Positions 20,829 through 27,326 of a DNA stretch of 28,252 nucleotides are shown here, piece by piece. The stretch's first letter is position 1. Each line of letters begins with the position of its first letter. The stretch is taken from the IMG/VR virus record IMGVR_UViG_3300009499_000025, positions 1-28,252 of that record. One strand, written 5' to 3'. Below the pieces are notes generated by a model. The model ran no database searches. It saw only the letters and a list, made by a program, of their open reading frames with translations, and was not told the origin of the DNA. Origin of the DNA: a virus. A program made the translations under genes and the position numbers.

Positions 20829-21469
20829 AAAGGGCTATGGCGCTAAGCATCGCTCAGAACCTGGTCGAGGAGATTTCCCCGGTCTGCGACAGGATCCAGA
20901 TTGCCGGCAGCTTGCGCAGAGAGAAGCACGAGGTCAAGGATATCGAGATCGTAGCCATCCCTGCGATGGGGGAGACGCATGTAATCGATATGTTCGGGAA
21001 TATTCTCGAATCGAAGAAGTGCAGCACCTTGGATACGTTGCTCGACTTCAACCTGGGTCAGGAAGCTTTTGCCTGGGAGAAAGACGAGGAGCTTAAGCGG
21101 TGGGGTCCTCGATATAAACGCCTGCGTCATCGCGAGACCGGGATCTGCTGTGATTTATTTTTCACGACGGAGCGGGGGTGGGGAGGCTGCCTGGCGATCA
21201 GGACCGGACCCTGGGACTTCAGCAGGGCGCTAGTGACATTGGCTCGTCGGCAGGGGAAGCACGTGGCTGACGGATATCTCATACATCATCATCCGAAGCC
21301 GAAATGCGGCTGCTCCAAAGGCGCCGGCTGTCCGCTGATCGTCCCTACGCCGGAAGAAGCAGACTTCTTCGCCGAGATCGATCTGCCGTGGATCGAACCA
21401 GTGGAAAGAGCGGCGTCATGGGTGTGGGAGAAAGCGAAAAAGAGGATTTTTCGAGAGGTCGAAGGGTGA
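20825..21469 (+). CDS. DNA polymerase X-like nucleotidyltransferase
   Basis: 214 residues, ATGA-coupled to the initiator. Residues 26-44 show the Pol-beta signature AGSLRREKHEVKDIEIV, with Gly28-Ser29, Arg31-Arg32 and acidic Asp39/Glu41, where the family usually has Asp-x-Asp. The third metal ligand is probably Asp110 (CCDLFF). TGPWDFSRAL (127-136) and PTPEEADFFAEIDLPWIEP (174-192) match the family's later motifs. The N-terminal helix-hairpin-helix part of full PolX enzymes is missing. A Cys-rich insertion (CGCSKGAGC, 161-169) may bind zinc. It may fill gaps or add nucleotides during phage replication. Confidence 0.78.
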   Translation: MKRAMALSIAQNLVEEISPVCDRIQIAGSLRREKHEVKDIEIVAIPAMGETHVIDMFGNILESKKCSTLDTLLDFNLGQEAFAWEKDEELKRWGPRYKRLRHRETGICCDLFFTTERGWGGCLAIRTGPWDFSRALVTLARRQGKHVADGYLIHHHPKPKCGCSKGAGCPLIVPTPEEADFFAEIDLPWIEPVERAASWVWEKAKKRIFREVEG

Positions 21470-21473
21470 ACTA

Positions 21474-21923
21474 GTGGATATAAAAAGATTTTGGGACAAA
21501 GTTAATATAAGGGGAGATGATGAATGTTGGCCGTGGATGGCGGCCGTGAGCGGCAACGGTTATGGCCATATTAGATTTGAAGGAAAGGACTATTGTTCTC
21601 ACCGCATTGCTTATGAACTTACGACTGGCCCTATTCCAGAGGGTTTATGCTGTTTGCATAAGTGCGACAATAAATTGTGTATTAATCCAGCCCATTTATT
21701 TTTGGGAACCAGGGCGGACAACCAAAAAGATATGGCCAATAAAGGTAGGGCTGCAAAAGGCGAACGTCACGGGGCATCAAAGTTGACCAAGGATCAGGTT
21801 ATATCAATTCGTCAGGAATACGCTCGAGACGGTACTAGCCATAGAAAATTAGCTGCAAGATATGACGTCGATCAGGCCAATATAAATCTAATTGTCAATC
21901 GCAAAACATGGAAACATATATAG
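21474..21923 (+). CDS. HNH homing endonuclease (copy 3 of 3)
   Basis: 149 residues from GTG 21474, four bases after the polymerase-X-like stop. It has the HNH_3 core (HKCDNKLCINPAHLFLGT, about residues 63-80) and C-terminal helix-turn-helix (KLTKDQVISIRQEY) shared with copies 1 and 2. Its codons are clearly more AT-rich than the upstream gene. The same run TTATTTTTGGGAAC appears at the core of copy 1, consistent with recent common descent. It probably spread by homing within the genome or between related phages. Confidence 0.9.
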   Translation: MDIKRFWDKVNIRGDDECWPWMAAVSGNGYGHIRFEGKDYCSHRIAYELTTGPIPEGLCCLHKCDNKLCINPAHLFLGTRADNQKDMANKGRAAKGERHGASKLTKDQVISIRQEYARDGTSHRKLAARYDVDQANINLIVNRKTWKHI

Positions 21924-22094
21924 CTCTAACCGGAGAATGATCTTTTCAGTGCACTAAAGCCGCCTTGGCCACAGGCGCCGGCAGAGAGGACAGCGGAGTG
22001 GTTGTGGGACCTTCGGGAGAGAGCACGAGTGACTCTTTAATGCTTTCGATAAGGACAGATATCGTAACCATGCCTACGGCAGAGGGGCAGCAAG
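21924..22094 (+). other. gap of 171 bases, mostly non-coding
   Basis: A frame with a possible GTG or TTG start runs from about 21966 to a stop at 22106-22108 and could encode about 47 residues, but no ribosome site supports it. The octamer ACCTTCGG occurs at 22009-22016. No strong promoter or terminator was seen. Confidence 0.4.
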
Positions 22095-22295
22095 TTGAAA
22101 ATTGGTGAGAAGACGCTAATGGAAGTATGCAAATTGGGGCAAGGCGGAGCCTGTTGTCGTTACATCCTGCTGGACCGCAAGGGCTTCAAGTGCGTCAAGT
22201 TCACCAAACTACACAACTATATTGATGTGCGGGTGGCAAAAGGCGTGATAAAGGCCAGGGGGAATAATTGCCCGGGTCTAATGAGAATGAATTGA
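22095..22295 (+). CDS. small Cys-containing hypothetical protein
   Basis: 66 residues from TTG 22095 (GAGGGGCAGC upstream); ATG 22121 is an alternative. It has GACCRYILLDRKGFKCVKFTKLHNYIDVR, with Cys pairs and basic residues, and ends GNNCPGLMRMN. This resembles small phage proteins with a conserved C-C-R-Y/C motif of unknown function. The three to four Cys could bind a metal. Its stop overlaps a possible TTG start of the next gene at 22292. Confidence 0.55.
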   Translation: MKIGEKTLMEVCKLGQGGACCRYILLDRKGFKCVKFTKLHNYIDVRVAKGVIKARGNNCPGLMRMN

Positions 22296-22303
22296 ATAGC
22301 AAA

Positions 22304-22699
22304 ATGAACCGCGATGATCTAAGGACCATAACGACCCGTACCGAGCTCAGGATCAGACTGATGGAGGATCCCCGGCGCCAGGTGAGGGTAGACGGCCGTG
22401 TGTGCAATTGTGAGGGCCAGGCGTATGTCCGGCACAAGTGCTCGAGCGGGCTTCACATAAACGAAATTCTTGTACCACGTAATGTCTTTCATCAAATAGC
22501 CAAGGAGCTGCACGATTATTTTTTATTGAGTGAGATCAACTGCAGCCTGAATTGTGCCTGGTTGAACCGAGGGCTGGGGGACTCTCGGTTTTATCGTAAT
22601 TGGTTCCTGGATAGGATGATCGAAATATACACGAAGGAGGTGGTCGAGAGCTGGATCGCTAACATGCCGCCGAAGGCCTGCGGAAAGCAGGTCAAATGA
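22304..22699 (+). CDS. hypothetical protein
   Basis: 131 residues from ATG 22304; TTG 22292 would overlap the previous stop and is also plausible, since neither has a strong ribosome site. The N-terminal part is charged (RTELRIRLMEDPRRQVRVDGRVCNCEGQ). A Cys/His patch follows (CNCEGQAYVRHKCSSGLH). The rest is helical (VFHQIAKELHDYFLLSE, RFYRNWFLDRMIEIYTKEVVESW), ending PPKACGKQVK. The Cys/His patch may bind zinc. No family was recognised. The stop overlaps the next gene by four bases. Confidence 0.55.
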   Translation: MNRDDLRTITTRTELRIRLMEDPRRQVRVDGRVCNCEGQAYVRHKCSSGLHINEILVPRNVFHQIAKELHDYFLLSEINCSLNCAWLNRGLGDSRFYRNWFLDRMIEIYTKEVVESWIANMPPKACGKQVK

Positions 22700-22902
22700 T
22701 AAAGGAGATAGCTAAGATGCTAGATAGAATCTGCATATTCATTGCTTGGCTGTTACCTCACAGATTGGTGATGTGGTGTGCCTACCGCATAGGGGCCAAT
22801 GCCACCCAAGGTAAGTATGGGGCTGAAATAGTTCCCGACTTAACTTTCATGGACGCCATGAAGCGTTGGCCGAAGGTCGAAGTGAAAGGAGAAGTACGAT
22901 GA
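22696..22902 (+). CDS. small membrane-associated hypothetical protein
   Basis: 68 residues, ATGA-coupled on both sides. Residues about 10-32 (DRICIFIAWLLPHRLVMWCAYRI) form one amphipathic or membrane helix with a helix-breaking Pro. The rest (GKYGAEIVPDLTFMDAMKRWPKVEVKGEVR) is soluble. This LLPxRLVxWCAxRxGA...PELTxMDAxKRW pattern is seen in small phage proteins of unknown function. A palindrome (TTCATGG-ACG-CCATGAA, 22846-22862) lies within the gene. Confidence 0.55.
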   Translation: MIKEIAKMLDRICIFIAWLLPHRLVMWCAYRIGANATQGKYGAEIVPDLTFMDAMKRWPKVEVKGEVR

Positions 22903-23177
22903 GCGCAACACCAAGCGTCGGAGCAGAAGAGCGCACGATAATGGGCGAGCTGGAGAACTTGCAAGAAGCAGTATTGGCTGTCGAGTCTTCTGTTGGTGGG
23001 TTGGTTTCCAAGTTGGGCGTTGTGCCCAGCGAGGATCAAAGCGCTAAAGGCCCTTCTACGGGAGAAAATTCTGTGGTTCAGGAGCGGATCACGGAGATAA
23101 TCGGGTTGAAATTACGTGTTCGAGCATTGATACCCTTACTCGCAGATGTCAGAAATGAGGTAGATCGGATCTGCTAA
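22899..23177 (+). CDS. small coiled-coil hypothetical protein
   Basis: 92 residues from ATG 22899, overlapping the previous stop, with AAAGGAG ten bases upstream. Two helices with coiled-coil character (ERTIMGELENLQEAVLAVESSV; ERITEIIGLKLRVRALIPLLADVRNEV) are joined by a Ser/Gly-rich linker. There are no metal or catalytic motifs. It may be an assembly or regulatory small protein. No family was recognised. Confidence 0.55.
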   Translation: MSATPSVGAEERTIMGELENLQEAVLAVESSVGGLVSKLGVVPSEDQSAKGPSTGENSVVQERITEIIGLKLRVRALIPLLADVRNEVDRIC

Positions 23178-23208
23178 TAAGCGACACAAGAAGGGAGAAA
23201 GAGGAGTG

Positions 23209-23385
23209 ATGAGTGAGAAGATTATGGTTTGGATAAGAAATGCTCTGGAGTTTCATCATCGTATGGCTGCAAGGTTCCTTCGACGACGAGGGTGGGTGGT
23301 ATTCTACCTGCCCGAAGATCAACGAGAATGCAAAGATATGTGCTGGCTTAAGCTTTACAAGGCAGAGGAAGCTAGGAGCTGCTAA
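23209..23385 (+). CDS. small basic hypothetical protein (RRRGWVVFYL motif)
   Basis: 58 residues from ATG 23209, with AGAGGAG upstream. The core HHRMAARFLRRRGWVVFYLPEDQRECKDMCWLKLY has an Arg-rich helix followed by a short strand and a Cys pair. Similar small proteins recur in phage accessory regions without a known role. An overlapping frame on the same strand starting at 23240 lacks a ribosome site, so I prefer this one. Confidence 0.6.
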   Translation: MSEKIMVWIRNALEFHHRMAARFLRRRGWVVFYLPEDQRECKDMCWLKLYKAEEARSC

Positions 23386-23480
23386 AGAGGTACAAGCAGC
23401 CGGGCAGGCCCGCTATCTCATCTTCAACTAATGTCAAGACTCACCCGGCGAGGGATGAGTGAGGCGGGCAAGAGGCGGAT

Positions 23481-23720
23481 TTGATTCTTACTGACGGCGT
23501 CCACCTGATCTCGGATGAGTCGCTCGAGGAGCTCCATGCTTTCGCCGGCAGGATGGGCTTGAAGCGTTGCTGGTTTCAAGGCGGAAAGCACCAAAGGCAT
23601 CCGCATTACGATCTGACTACGCCTCGAGCGGTAAGTAGAGCGATCAGCAAGGGTGCGAAGAAAGTCACGGCATTGAAGTTAGTCAGGGCATCTTTGGATG
23701 CTCCATGGAGGCAGGTATGA
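23481..23720 (+). CDS. DUF4031 domain protein
   Basis: 79 residues from TTG 23481 with AAGAGGCGG upstream. The sequence MILTDGVHLISDESLEELHAFAGRMGL, a WFQ motif, then HPHYDLTTPR matches the small family DUF4031 throughout its length. Its function is unknown; the conserved Asp/His residues could form a metal site. It is the most confidently named unknown in the accessory block. Its stop overlaps the next start (ATGA). Confidence 0.85.
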   Translation: MILTDGVHLISDESLEELHAFAGRMGLKRCWFQGGKHQRHPHYDLTTPRAVSRAISKGAKKVTALKLVRASLDAPWRQV

Positions 23721-23995
23721 GAGCATGGGAAGTCTTTCCAGTTGATAGAGAGTGGTCGGTGATTGTTCATGCAGATACAAGAGGCTGCGCCGTTGCAAAG
23801 GGCTGTAGTGTGGATCATCTAGACTTTATAGATATGAGGGCAAGACGCATTCAACAAATGGACGACAAGGCTGTAACTAGAGAACTAATGATTGAGGCAG
23901 GTTGGCCTGAAGAGCGCCTTGAAGAACCATTCGATTCAAGATTATGGACTTTCGTATGTGGATGTGAGCATTGCACACGAGGAGGTGAGGGATGA
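23717..23995 (+). CDS. hypothetical protein with Cys cluster
   Basis: 92 residues from ATG 23717, overlapping the DUF4031 stop and following GGAGGCAG. There is a beta-like start (RAWEVFPVDREWSVIVHADTRGC), a helical middle (FIDMRARRIQQMDDKAVTRELMIEAG) and a C-terminal CGCEHC cluster that could bind zinc. The stop overlaps the next start by four bases. No family was recognised. Confidence 0.55.
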   Translation: MRAWEVFPVDREWSVIVHADTRGCAVAKGCSVDHLDFIDMRARRIQQMDDKAVTRELMIEAGWPEERLEEPFDSRLWTFVCGCEHCTRGGEG

Positions 23996-24210
23996 AAGTA
24001 AGATATTTCATCTGTAAATCCTGTGAAGGCGAACCGATGTTCACAGGACAAGACGAATTAAAGAAGCATCTTGAGGAGATACACCCCGAATCTCCGAAGA
24101 AAGGCAATCGCAAAGGCATTCTGTTCCTTGATGGTGCGGGGTGGTATCGAAACGTTTTTGAGTGGAAGTTAGGCGAGATCAAACTGACTGAGATCGACAC
24201 GAATCAATGA
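23992..24210 (+). CDS. small C2H2-like zinc-finger protein
   Basis: 72 residues. The start FICKSCEGEPMFTGQDELKKHLEEIHP reads as a C2H2 finger: Cys8-x2-Cys11, a helix, then His25 and His30. The rest is basic (PKKGNRKGILFLDGAGWYRNVF). It may bind DNA or a protein. It is ATGA-coupled to the gene before. A 40-base gap with GGAGG precedes the gene at 24254. Confidence 0.6.
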   Translation: MKVRYFICKSCEGEPMFTGQDELKKHLEEIHPESPKKGNRKGILFLDGAGWYRNVFEWKLGEIKLTEIDTNQ

Positions 24211-24253
24211 AAGATTAAGATAAAGTCAATTATCGAAAGCATAGGAGGCTAAA

Positions 24254-24427
24254 ATGGAACTCTGGAGAATTAGGGTAAAAGATTGGAGTGTATATTACGT
24301 GGCCGCTAAAGATATGAAAGAAGCAATCAGAAAGGTTAAGGAATATATTTGGAAGGATTTGGAAGATAGCAAAGTAGATTATGTTCCAGAAGAACTGGAA
24401 TTGATTACGGATAATCTACTAATTTAA
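24254..24427 (+). CDS. small hypothetical protein
   Basis: 57 residues, with AGGAGG eight bases before ATG 24254. It begins with a strand (MELWRIRVKDWSVYYVAA) and continues as a Lys/Glu-rich helix (AIRKVKEYIWKDLED), ending VDYVPEELELITDNLLI. There are no Cys and no membrane segment. The clear ribosome site and length make it a likely gene. Its codons are distinctly AT-rich compared with the virion genes. Function unknown. Confidence 0.55.
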   Translation: MELWRIRVKDWSVYYVAAKDMKEAIRKVKEYIWKDLEDSKVDYVPEELELITDNLLI

Positions 24428-24470
24428 TGCTTATGATAATGACTCATATCAAAAGCCCTCGGAGGTGAAC

Positions 24471-25013
24471 ATGAACTTCATACCTGATCAACCCAAGACG
24501 GCCCAAGACGTGCCGTTCTATGAAGACGTGACGGCCTCTGGCGGCTGGCAGGGACATAGAACAAGAAAATCAGTATCTTCTTTGAAATCTGAAATCACCG
24601 CATCGATCGGGAGATTGGGCGGTTTGGTCTCGGGTTTTCAAAGTGGCACTTTCAAGATCAACGAACAATTGAGGGATGGATTTCAAATACATTATGTCAT
24701 TGAGCAACCTGATGGTGGCATGATGAGAGGGCGACTGGACGTGGCCGCATTGCCGGTAAAGAAAAACATTGAAACGCGTAGGGAAAAGTGCCTGAAAATG
24801 GCACTCTATATGGTGCGCGACGCCCTCGATGGCACCTGGTTCCTCCAGCAACTTTCGCCGGGCTATGCGCCGCTCATGCCCTGGATGATCGAAGACAATA
24901 GCGGGAAAAGCCTTACCCAATTATGGAGCGAGAGCGCGGCGATGAAGCAACTGTTACCGCCTTCTGATGGCGATTTCGTCGAAGGCGATTTTGAAGAAGT
25001 CGGAGGTGAGTGA
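24471..25013 (+). CDS. hypothetical protein upstream of RusA
   Basis: 180 residues from ATG 24471, six bases after GGAGGTG. An N-terminal basic segment (GHRTRKSVSSLKSEI) is followed by a mixed fold (GFQSGTFKINEQLRDGFQIHYVIE; ALPVKKNIETRREKCLKMALYMVRDALDGTWFLQQLSPGYAPLMPWMI). The C-terminus is acidic (GDFVEGDFEEVGGE), which in replication proteins can contact single-strand-binding partners. No known family was recognised. It overlaps or adjoins the RusA gene, so a recombination function is possible. Confidence 0.6.
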   Translation: MNFIPDQPKTAQDVPFYEDVTASGGWQGHRTRKSVSSLKSEITASIGRLGGLVSGFQSGTFKINEQLRDGFQIHYVIEQPDGGMMRGRLDVAALPVKKNIETRREKCLKMALYMVRDALDGTWFLQQLSPGYAPLMPWMIEDNSGKSLTQLWSESAAMKQLLPPSDGDFVEGDFEEVGGE

Positions 25014-25027
25014 GTTGGAGAGGTAGG

Positions 25028-25429
25028 ATGCCTAAGCTGTTCACGTTCAAGGTCGAAGGCAAGCCAGAACCCAAGCCACGAATGACACGGCGGGATCGGT
25101 GGGCAAGGCGGGCGAAAGTTCTGCGCTATCGTGAATACGCCGATGAGATCCGAGCAGCAGCGATCGACTGTAAACGACGGTTCAGGCTAGGGGATGATTA
25201 TGTATTGACGGGTCCAGTCGAAGTCAAGATCATTTTTAGGGAGGATTCGACGTTCGTTGAGGTGAGAGAACTAGAAGGACCGATGCCAAAGAAGCGAGGC
25301 GATCTGGACAATTGCGTGAAAGCTGTCCTTGAAGGGCTGAGTGCGCAGGCCGGTGGAGTAGAGTCACTGGCCCCGATCCTGATCAATGACGACCGCCAGG
25401 TGGTGCGCATAATGGCAGAGTTCGCGTAG
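25028..25429 (+). CDS. rusA: RusA-family Holliday junction resolvase
   Basis: 133 residues from ATG 25028; GTG 25010 would overlap the previous stop. The start KPEPKPRMTRRDRW and the core RGDLDNCVKAVLEGL (90-104), with Asp92, Asp94 and Lys98, plus INDDRQVV (119-126, Asp121/Asp122), match the RusA family including its metal-binding acids. RusA dimers cut Holliday junctions symmetrically. It is of normal length. In this phage it could resolve branched replication or annealing products from the Rad52-like protein before packaging. Confidence 0.88.
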   Translation: MPKLFTFKVEGKPEPKPRMTRRDRWARRAKVLRYREYADEIRAAAIDCKRRFRLGDDYVLTGPVEVKIIFREDSTFVEVRELEGPMPKKRGDLDNCVKAVLEGLSAQAGGVESLAPILINDDRQVVRIMAEFA

Positions 25430-25436
25430 AGGACAA

Positions 25437-25676
25437 ATGACTACCAGAGTGCGCCCTACGGCTTGTAACGCCATTCAGACAAGACTATTTGAGCTTTATG
25501 ACCATCTACATAGCTGGCGTGCAGTTGGGCTTGAATTAGAAATTTCTGGGGCGATGGCATGGCGCGTCGCCAATCAGGGATATGAACCAAAAGATCCCGA
25601 AATCAGAGCGAAGTTGGGATTACCACAGATAGTTGAAATCGGCGGAAAGAGATACGAGCTGACGGAGGTTGGATGA
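25437..25676 (+). CDS. small helix-turn-helix protein
   Basis: 79 residues from ATG 25437 (GAGGAC upstream). The central motif HLHSWRAVGLELEISGAMAWRVANQGYEPKDPEIRAKLGLP is a helix-turn-helix of the kind found next to RusA in phages. The end (IVEIGGKRYELTEVG) is beta-like. It may be a regulator. The stop overlaps the next start. Confidence 0.65.
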   Translation: MTTRVRPTACNAIQTRLFELYDHLHSWRAVGLELEISGAMAWRVANQGYEPKDPEIRAKLGLPQIVEIGGKRYELTEVG

Positions 25677-25885
25677 GAACAATTGAAGAACAGGACATGG
25701 AGCTCGAGATTAGCTTGTTGATCGATCTGGTTGTGGCTCATGAATTAGTGAGGCTATGTCCATACCCGCACGAAAGCCCGCAATATAAGGAGAGAATAAG
25801 ACGGCGCGCCGGAGCTCGAGGATTGCTGTCGCCTTTAAAGAGACAGAGGATTATAGTAGGGTTGGAAAGGCATCGTCAAAGATAG
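25673..25885 (+). CDS. small hypothetical protein
   Basis: 70 residues, ATGA-coupled. The N-terminal helix is acidic and hydrophobic (EEQDMELEISLLIDLVVAHELVRL). The C-terminal half is basic (RIRRRAGARGLLSPLKRQRIIVGLERHRQR) and may bind nucleic acid. There are no Cys pairs. It may be a DNA-binding accessory to the helix-turn-helix protein. No family was recognised. Confidence 0.5.
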   Translation: MRTIEEQDMELEISLLIDLVVAHELVRLCPYPHESPQYKERIRRRAGARGLLSPLKRQRIIVGLERHRQR

Positions 25886-25895
25886 GAGCAATGGG

Positions 25896-26516
25896 ATGAA
25901 TAGAGCAAAGGTGCTGCCCTTGATCGGCACGATGATTGTAATGGTTGCCTGTGCGCCGATGACGAGAGAATCGTCTACTCCCACGCCGACAAAGATACTT
26001 CCCACCCTTACGCCGACAGAGACATTGACTAAGAATGATCAATTATTTGCGACAATCAATGCCAGGCTGACAGAGGCACCAACAGCAGAAGAATTTATTC
26101 CCAAAGGTTATTACGAAAGTCCATGTCTTATACCAAAGGGAGTTTCCATCAATTCATACCTAACTGAATATGAATGGGTCGATCCATACCAAGAGAATAT
26201 CTGGGATTGTTCGCAGATGTCGGCTTATATTGAATGGCTGGTAGAAAACTGTGGCTATGAGGCGAATATCGTTATCGCAAGCCAAATAGATCATGTATGG
26301 GTGGAGATAAAAATAGGCGGTAAGTGGCGACCATATGAAGCTACATGGGGAAGTTTTTATCTTGCACCGAAGGTACTTAGAGAAATCTCCGCGGGCAACA
26401 CAGTAACCCTTGAAGACATTTACGAAGTGTACGATTTTTCAACGAGGAGAAAAGCATCATGGGGGGACGTATGGATCCGCATGGCAATGAGAGAGTGGAC
26501 CTGGTGGGAGGAATAA
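25896..26516 (+). CDS. lipoprotein with transglutaminase-like domain
   Basis: 206 residues. The N-terminus has a basic start, a hydrophobic stretch (VLPLIGTMIVMV) and a lipobox ending in Cys19 (VACAP). A Thr/Pro-rich linker (TPTPTKILPTLTPTETLT) holds the folded part away from the membrane. The domain has the order Cys105 (WDCSQMSAYIEWLVENCGY), His133 (DHVWVEIKIGGKW) and Glu148 (PYEATWG), the Cys-His-Asp/Glu triad of transglutaminase/protease folds, with Glu in the place of the usual Asp. It would sit outside the cell membrane of the lysogen or infected cell. Peptidase, cross-linking or exclusion functions are all possible. AGGAGC precedes ATG 25896. Confidence 0.65.
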   Translation: MNRAKVLPLIGTMIVMVACAPMTRESSTPTPTKILPTLTPTETLTKNDQLFATINARLTEAPTAEEFIPKGYYESPCLIPKGVSINSYLTEYEWVDPYQENIWDCSQMSAYIEWLVENCGYEANIVIASQIDHVWVEIKIGGKWRPYEATWGSFYLAPKVLREISAGNTVTLEDIYEVYDFSTRRKASWGDVWIRMAMREWTWWEE

Positions 26517-26518
26517 GC

Positions 26519-26713
26519 ATGGGTGATCAATACATTCTAATTTGTCACGATTGTTCCTCAAAAGTAGGTTTGGATCACCTGTTCCTGTCAATGCCCTGGG
26601 TAACAAAGTCATGTGAGTTCTGCGGCAAAAGAAAACCCTGTATCCATCTCGACGCCGGCCGGAAAGAGCAGATAGAAAAGGCTCTGTCAGATGAAAATAG
26701 TGAAACGGTGTAA
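26519..26713 (+). CDS. small zinc-binding protein
   Basis: 64 residues from ATG 26519, with GGGAGGAAT just before; an in-frame ATG at 26459 lies inside the lipoprotein gene. Cys pairs in CHDC (start ILICHDCSS) and CEFC (SCEFCGKRKPC) are about 25 residues apart and make a probable zinc ribbon. The C-terminus is helical and charged. Function unknown. It overlaps the next gene by 23 bases. Confidence 0.6.
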   Translation: MGDQYILICHDCSSKVGLDHLFLSMPWVTKSCEFCGKRKPCIHLDAGRKEQIEKALSDENSETV

Positions 26714-27092
26714 GGGCTGCGGGCGTCGTTTTTCTCAAAAGGTGGGCTTCAAAAATCCATATAAATATTGCGAAGCATGCCGGAAAAAGTATGAAGGTAA
26801 GGAGTCGATTGAATACCAGGCAGTTATGAAGGGTTTGCCTGATGGCGAGTACGTAGTTATGCAATGTGACTATGTGGGAATGATTGGGAATGAGTTAAAT
26901 AAGAATACGTTGGTTAGATCCGCAGTGGATGGGTACTGGCCGGAGGGGATGATTGTCTTCAATGTGCCCACCAGGGAAGTATATAAGATTATGGGGGAAG
27001 AGTTGAAAGCACAGCGAATCGTGCCGCTAGAAGAAATACCAGAAGCAGTTAGCAGAAGAATTAAAGACAGTTATCCTTGTAAGGTCTCATAG
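26691..27092 (+). CDS. zinc-ribbon hypothetical protein
   Basis: 133 residues. Residues 6-30 (KRCKGCGRRFSQ...YKYCEACRKK) form a CxxC...CxxC zinc ribbon. The rest (AVMKGLPDGEYVVMQCDYVG..., WPEGMIVFNVPTREVYKIMGEELKAQRIVPLEEIPEAV) looks like a small globular domain. The basic ribbon suggests nucleic acid or ribosome binding. The start overlaps the previous gene. No family was recognised. Confidence 0.6.
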   Translation: MKIVKRCKGCGRRFSQKVGFKNPYKYCEACRKKYEGKESIEYQAVMKGLPDGEYVVMQCDYVGMIGNELNKNTLVRSAVDGYWPEGMIVFNVPTREVYKIMGEELKAQRIVPLEEIPEAVSRRIKDSYPCKVS

Positions 27093-27140
27093 ATACCCCC
27101 CTAGAAACAGACCCTCGAATGTGATAATAAATAGTTTGAC

Positions 27141-27326
27141 ATGCCGATTAAGTTCAGAGGCGGTAAGAGTCTGACGTTTTGGCAGCTCGTTCGTAAGCTG
27201 ATGAAAAAGCGAGGGACGAGCAGAAAGAGCGCGAGGAGACTGGCGGGGTGGATCGAGTCCCATGGGCCAGGCGTAATCTCTTCTCCGCGCAGGAAGAGCA
27301 AAGGACGTGGGAAGGCTAACCGGTAA
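27141..27326 (+). CDS. small basic protein before the terminase genes
   Basis: 61 residues, very basic (LVRKLMKKRGTSRKSARRLAGWIESHG, SSPRRKSKGRGKANR). The KSARRLAGWI motif followed by a Lys/Arg tail is seen in small phage proteins near terminases. It may bind DNA. The ribosome site is weak. Its end overlaps the small terminase gene by 20 bases, so translation is probably coupled. Confidence 0.55.
   Translation: MPIKFRGGKSLTFWQLVRKLMKKRGTSRKSARRLAGWIESHGPGVISSPRRKSKGRGKANR

Noticed and set aside
23240-23431. Plus-strand frame overlapping 23209-23385
   Set aside because: It lacks a ribosome site, whereas the frame from 23209 has AGAGGAG and a familiar small-protein pattern.
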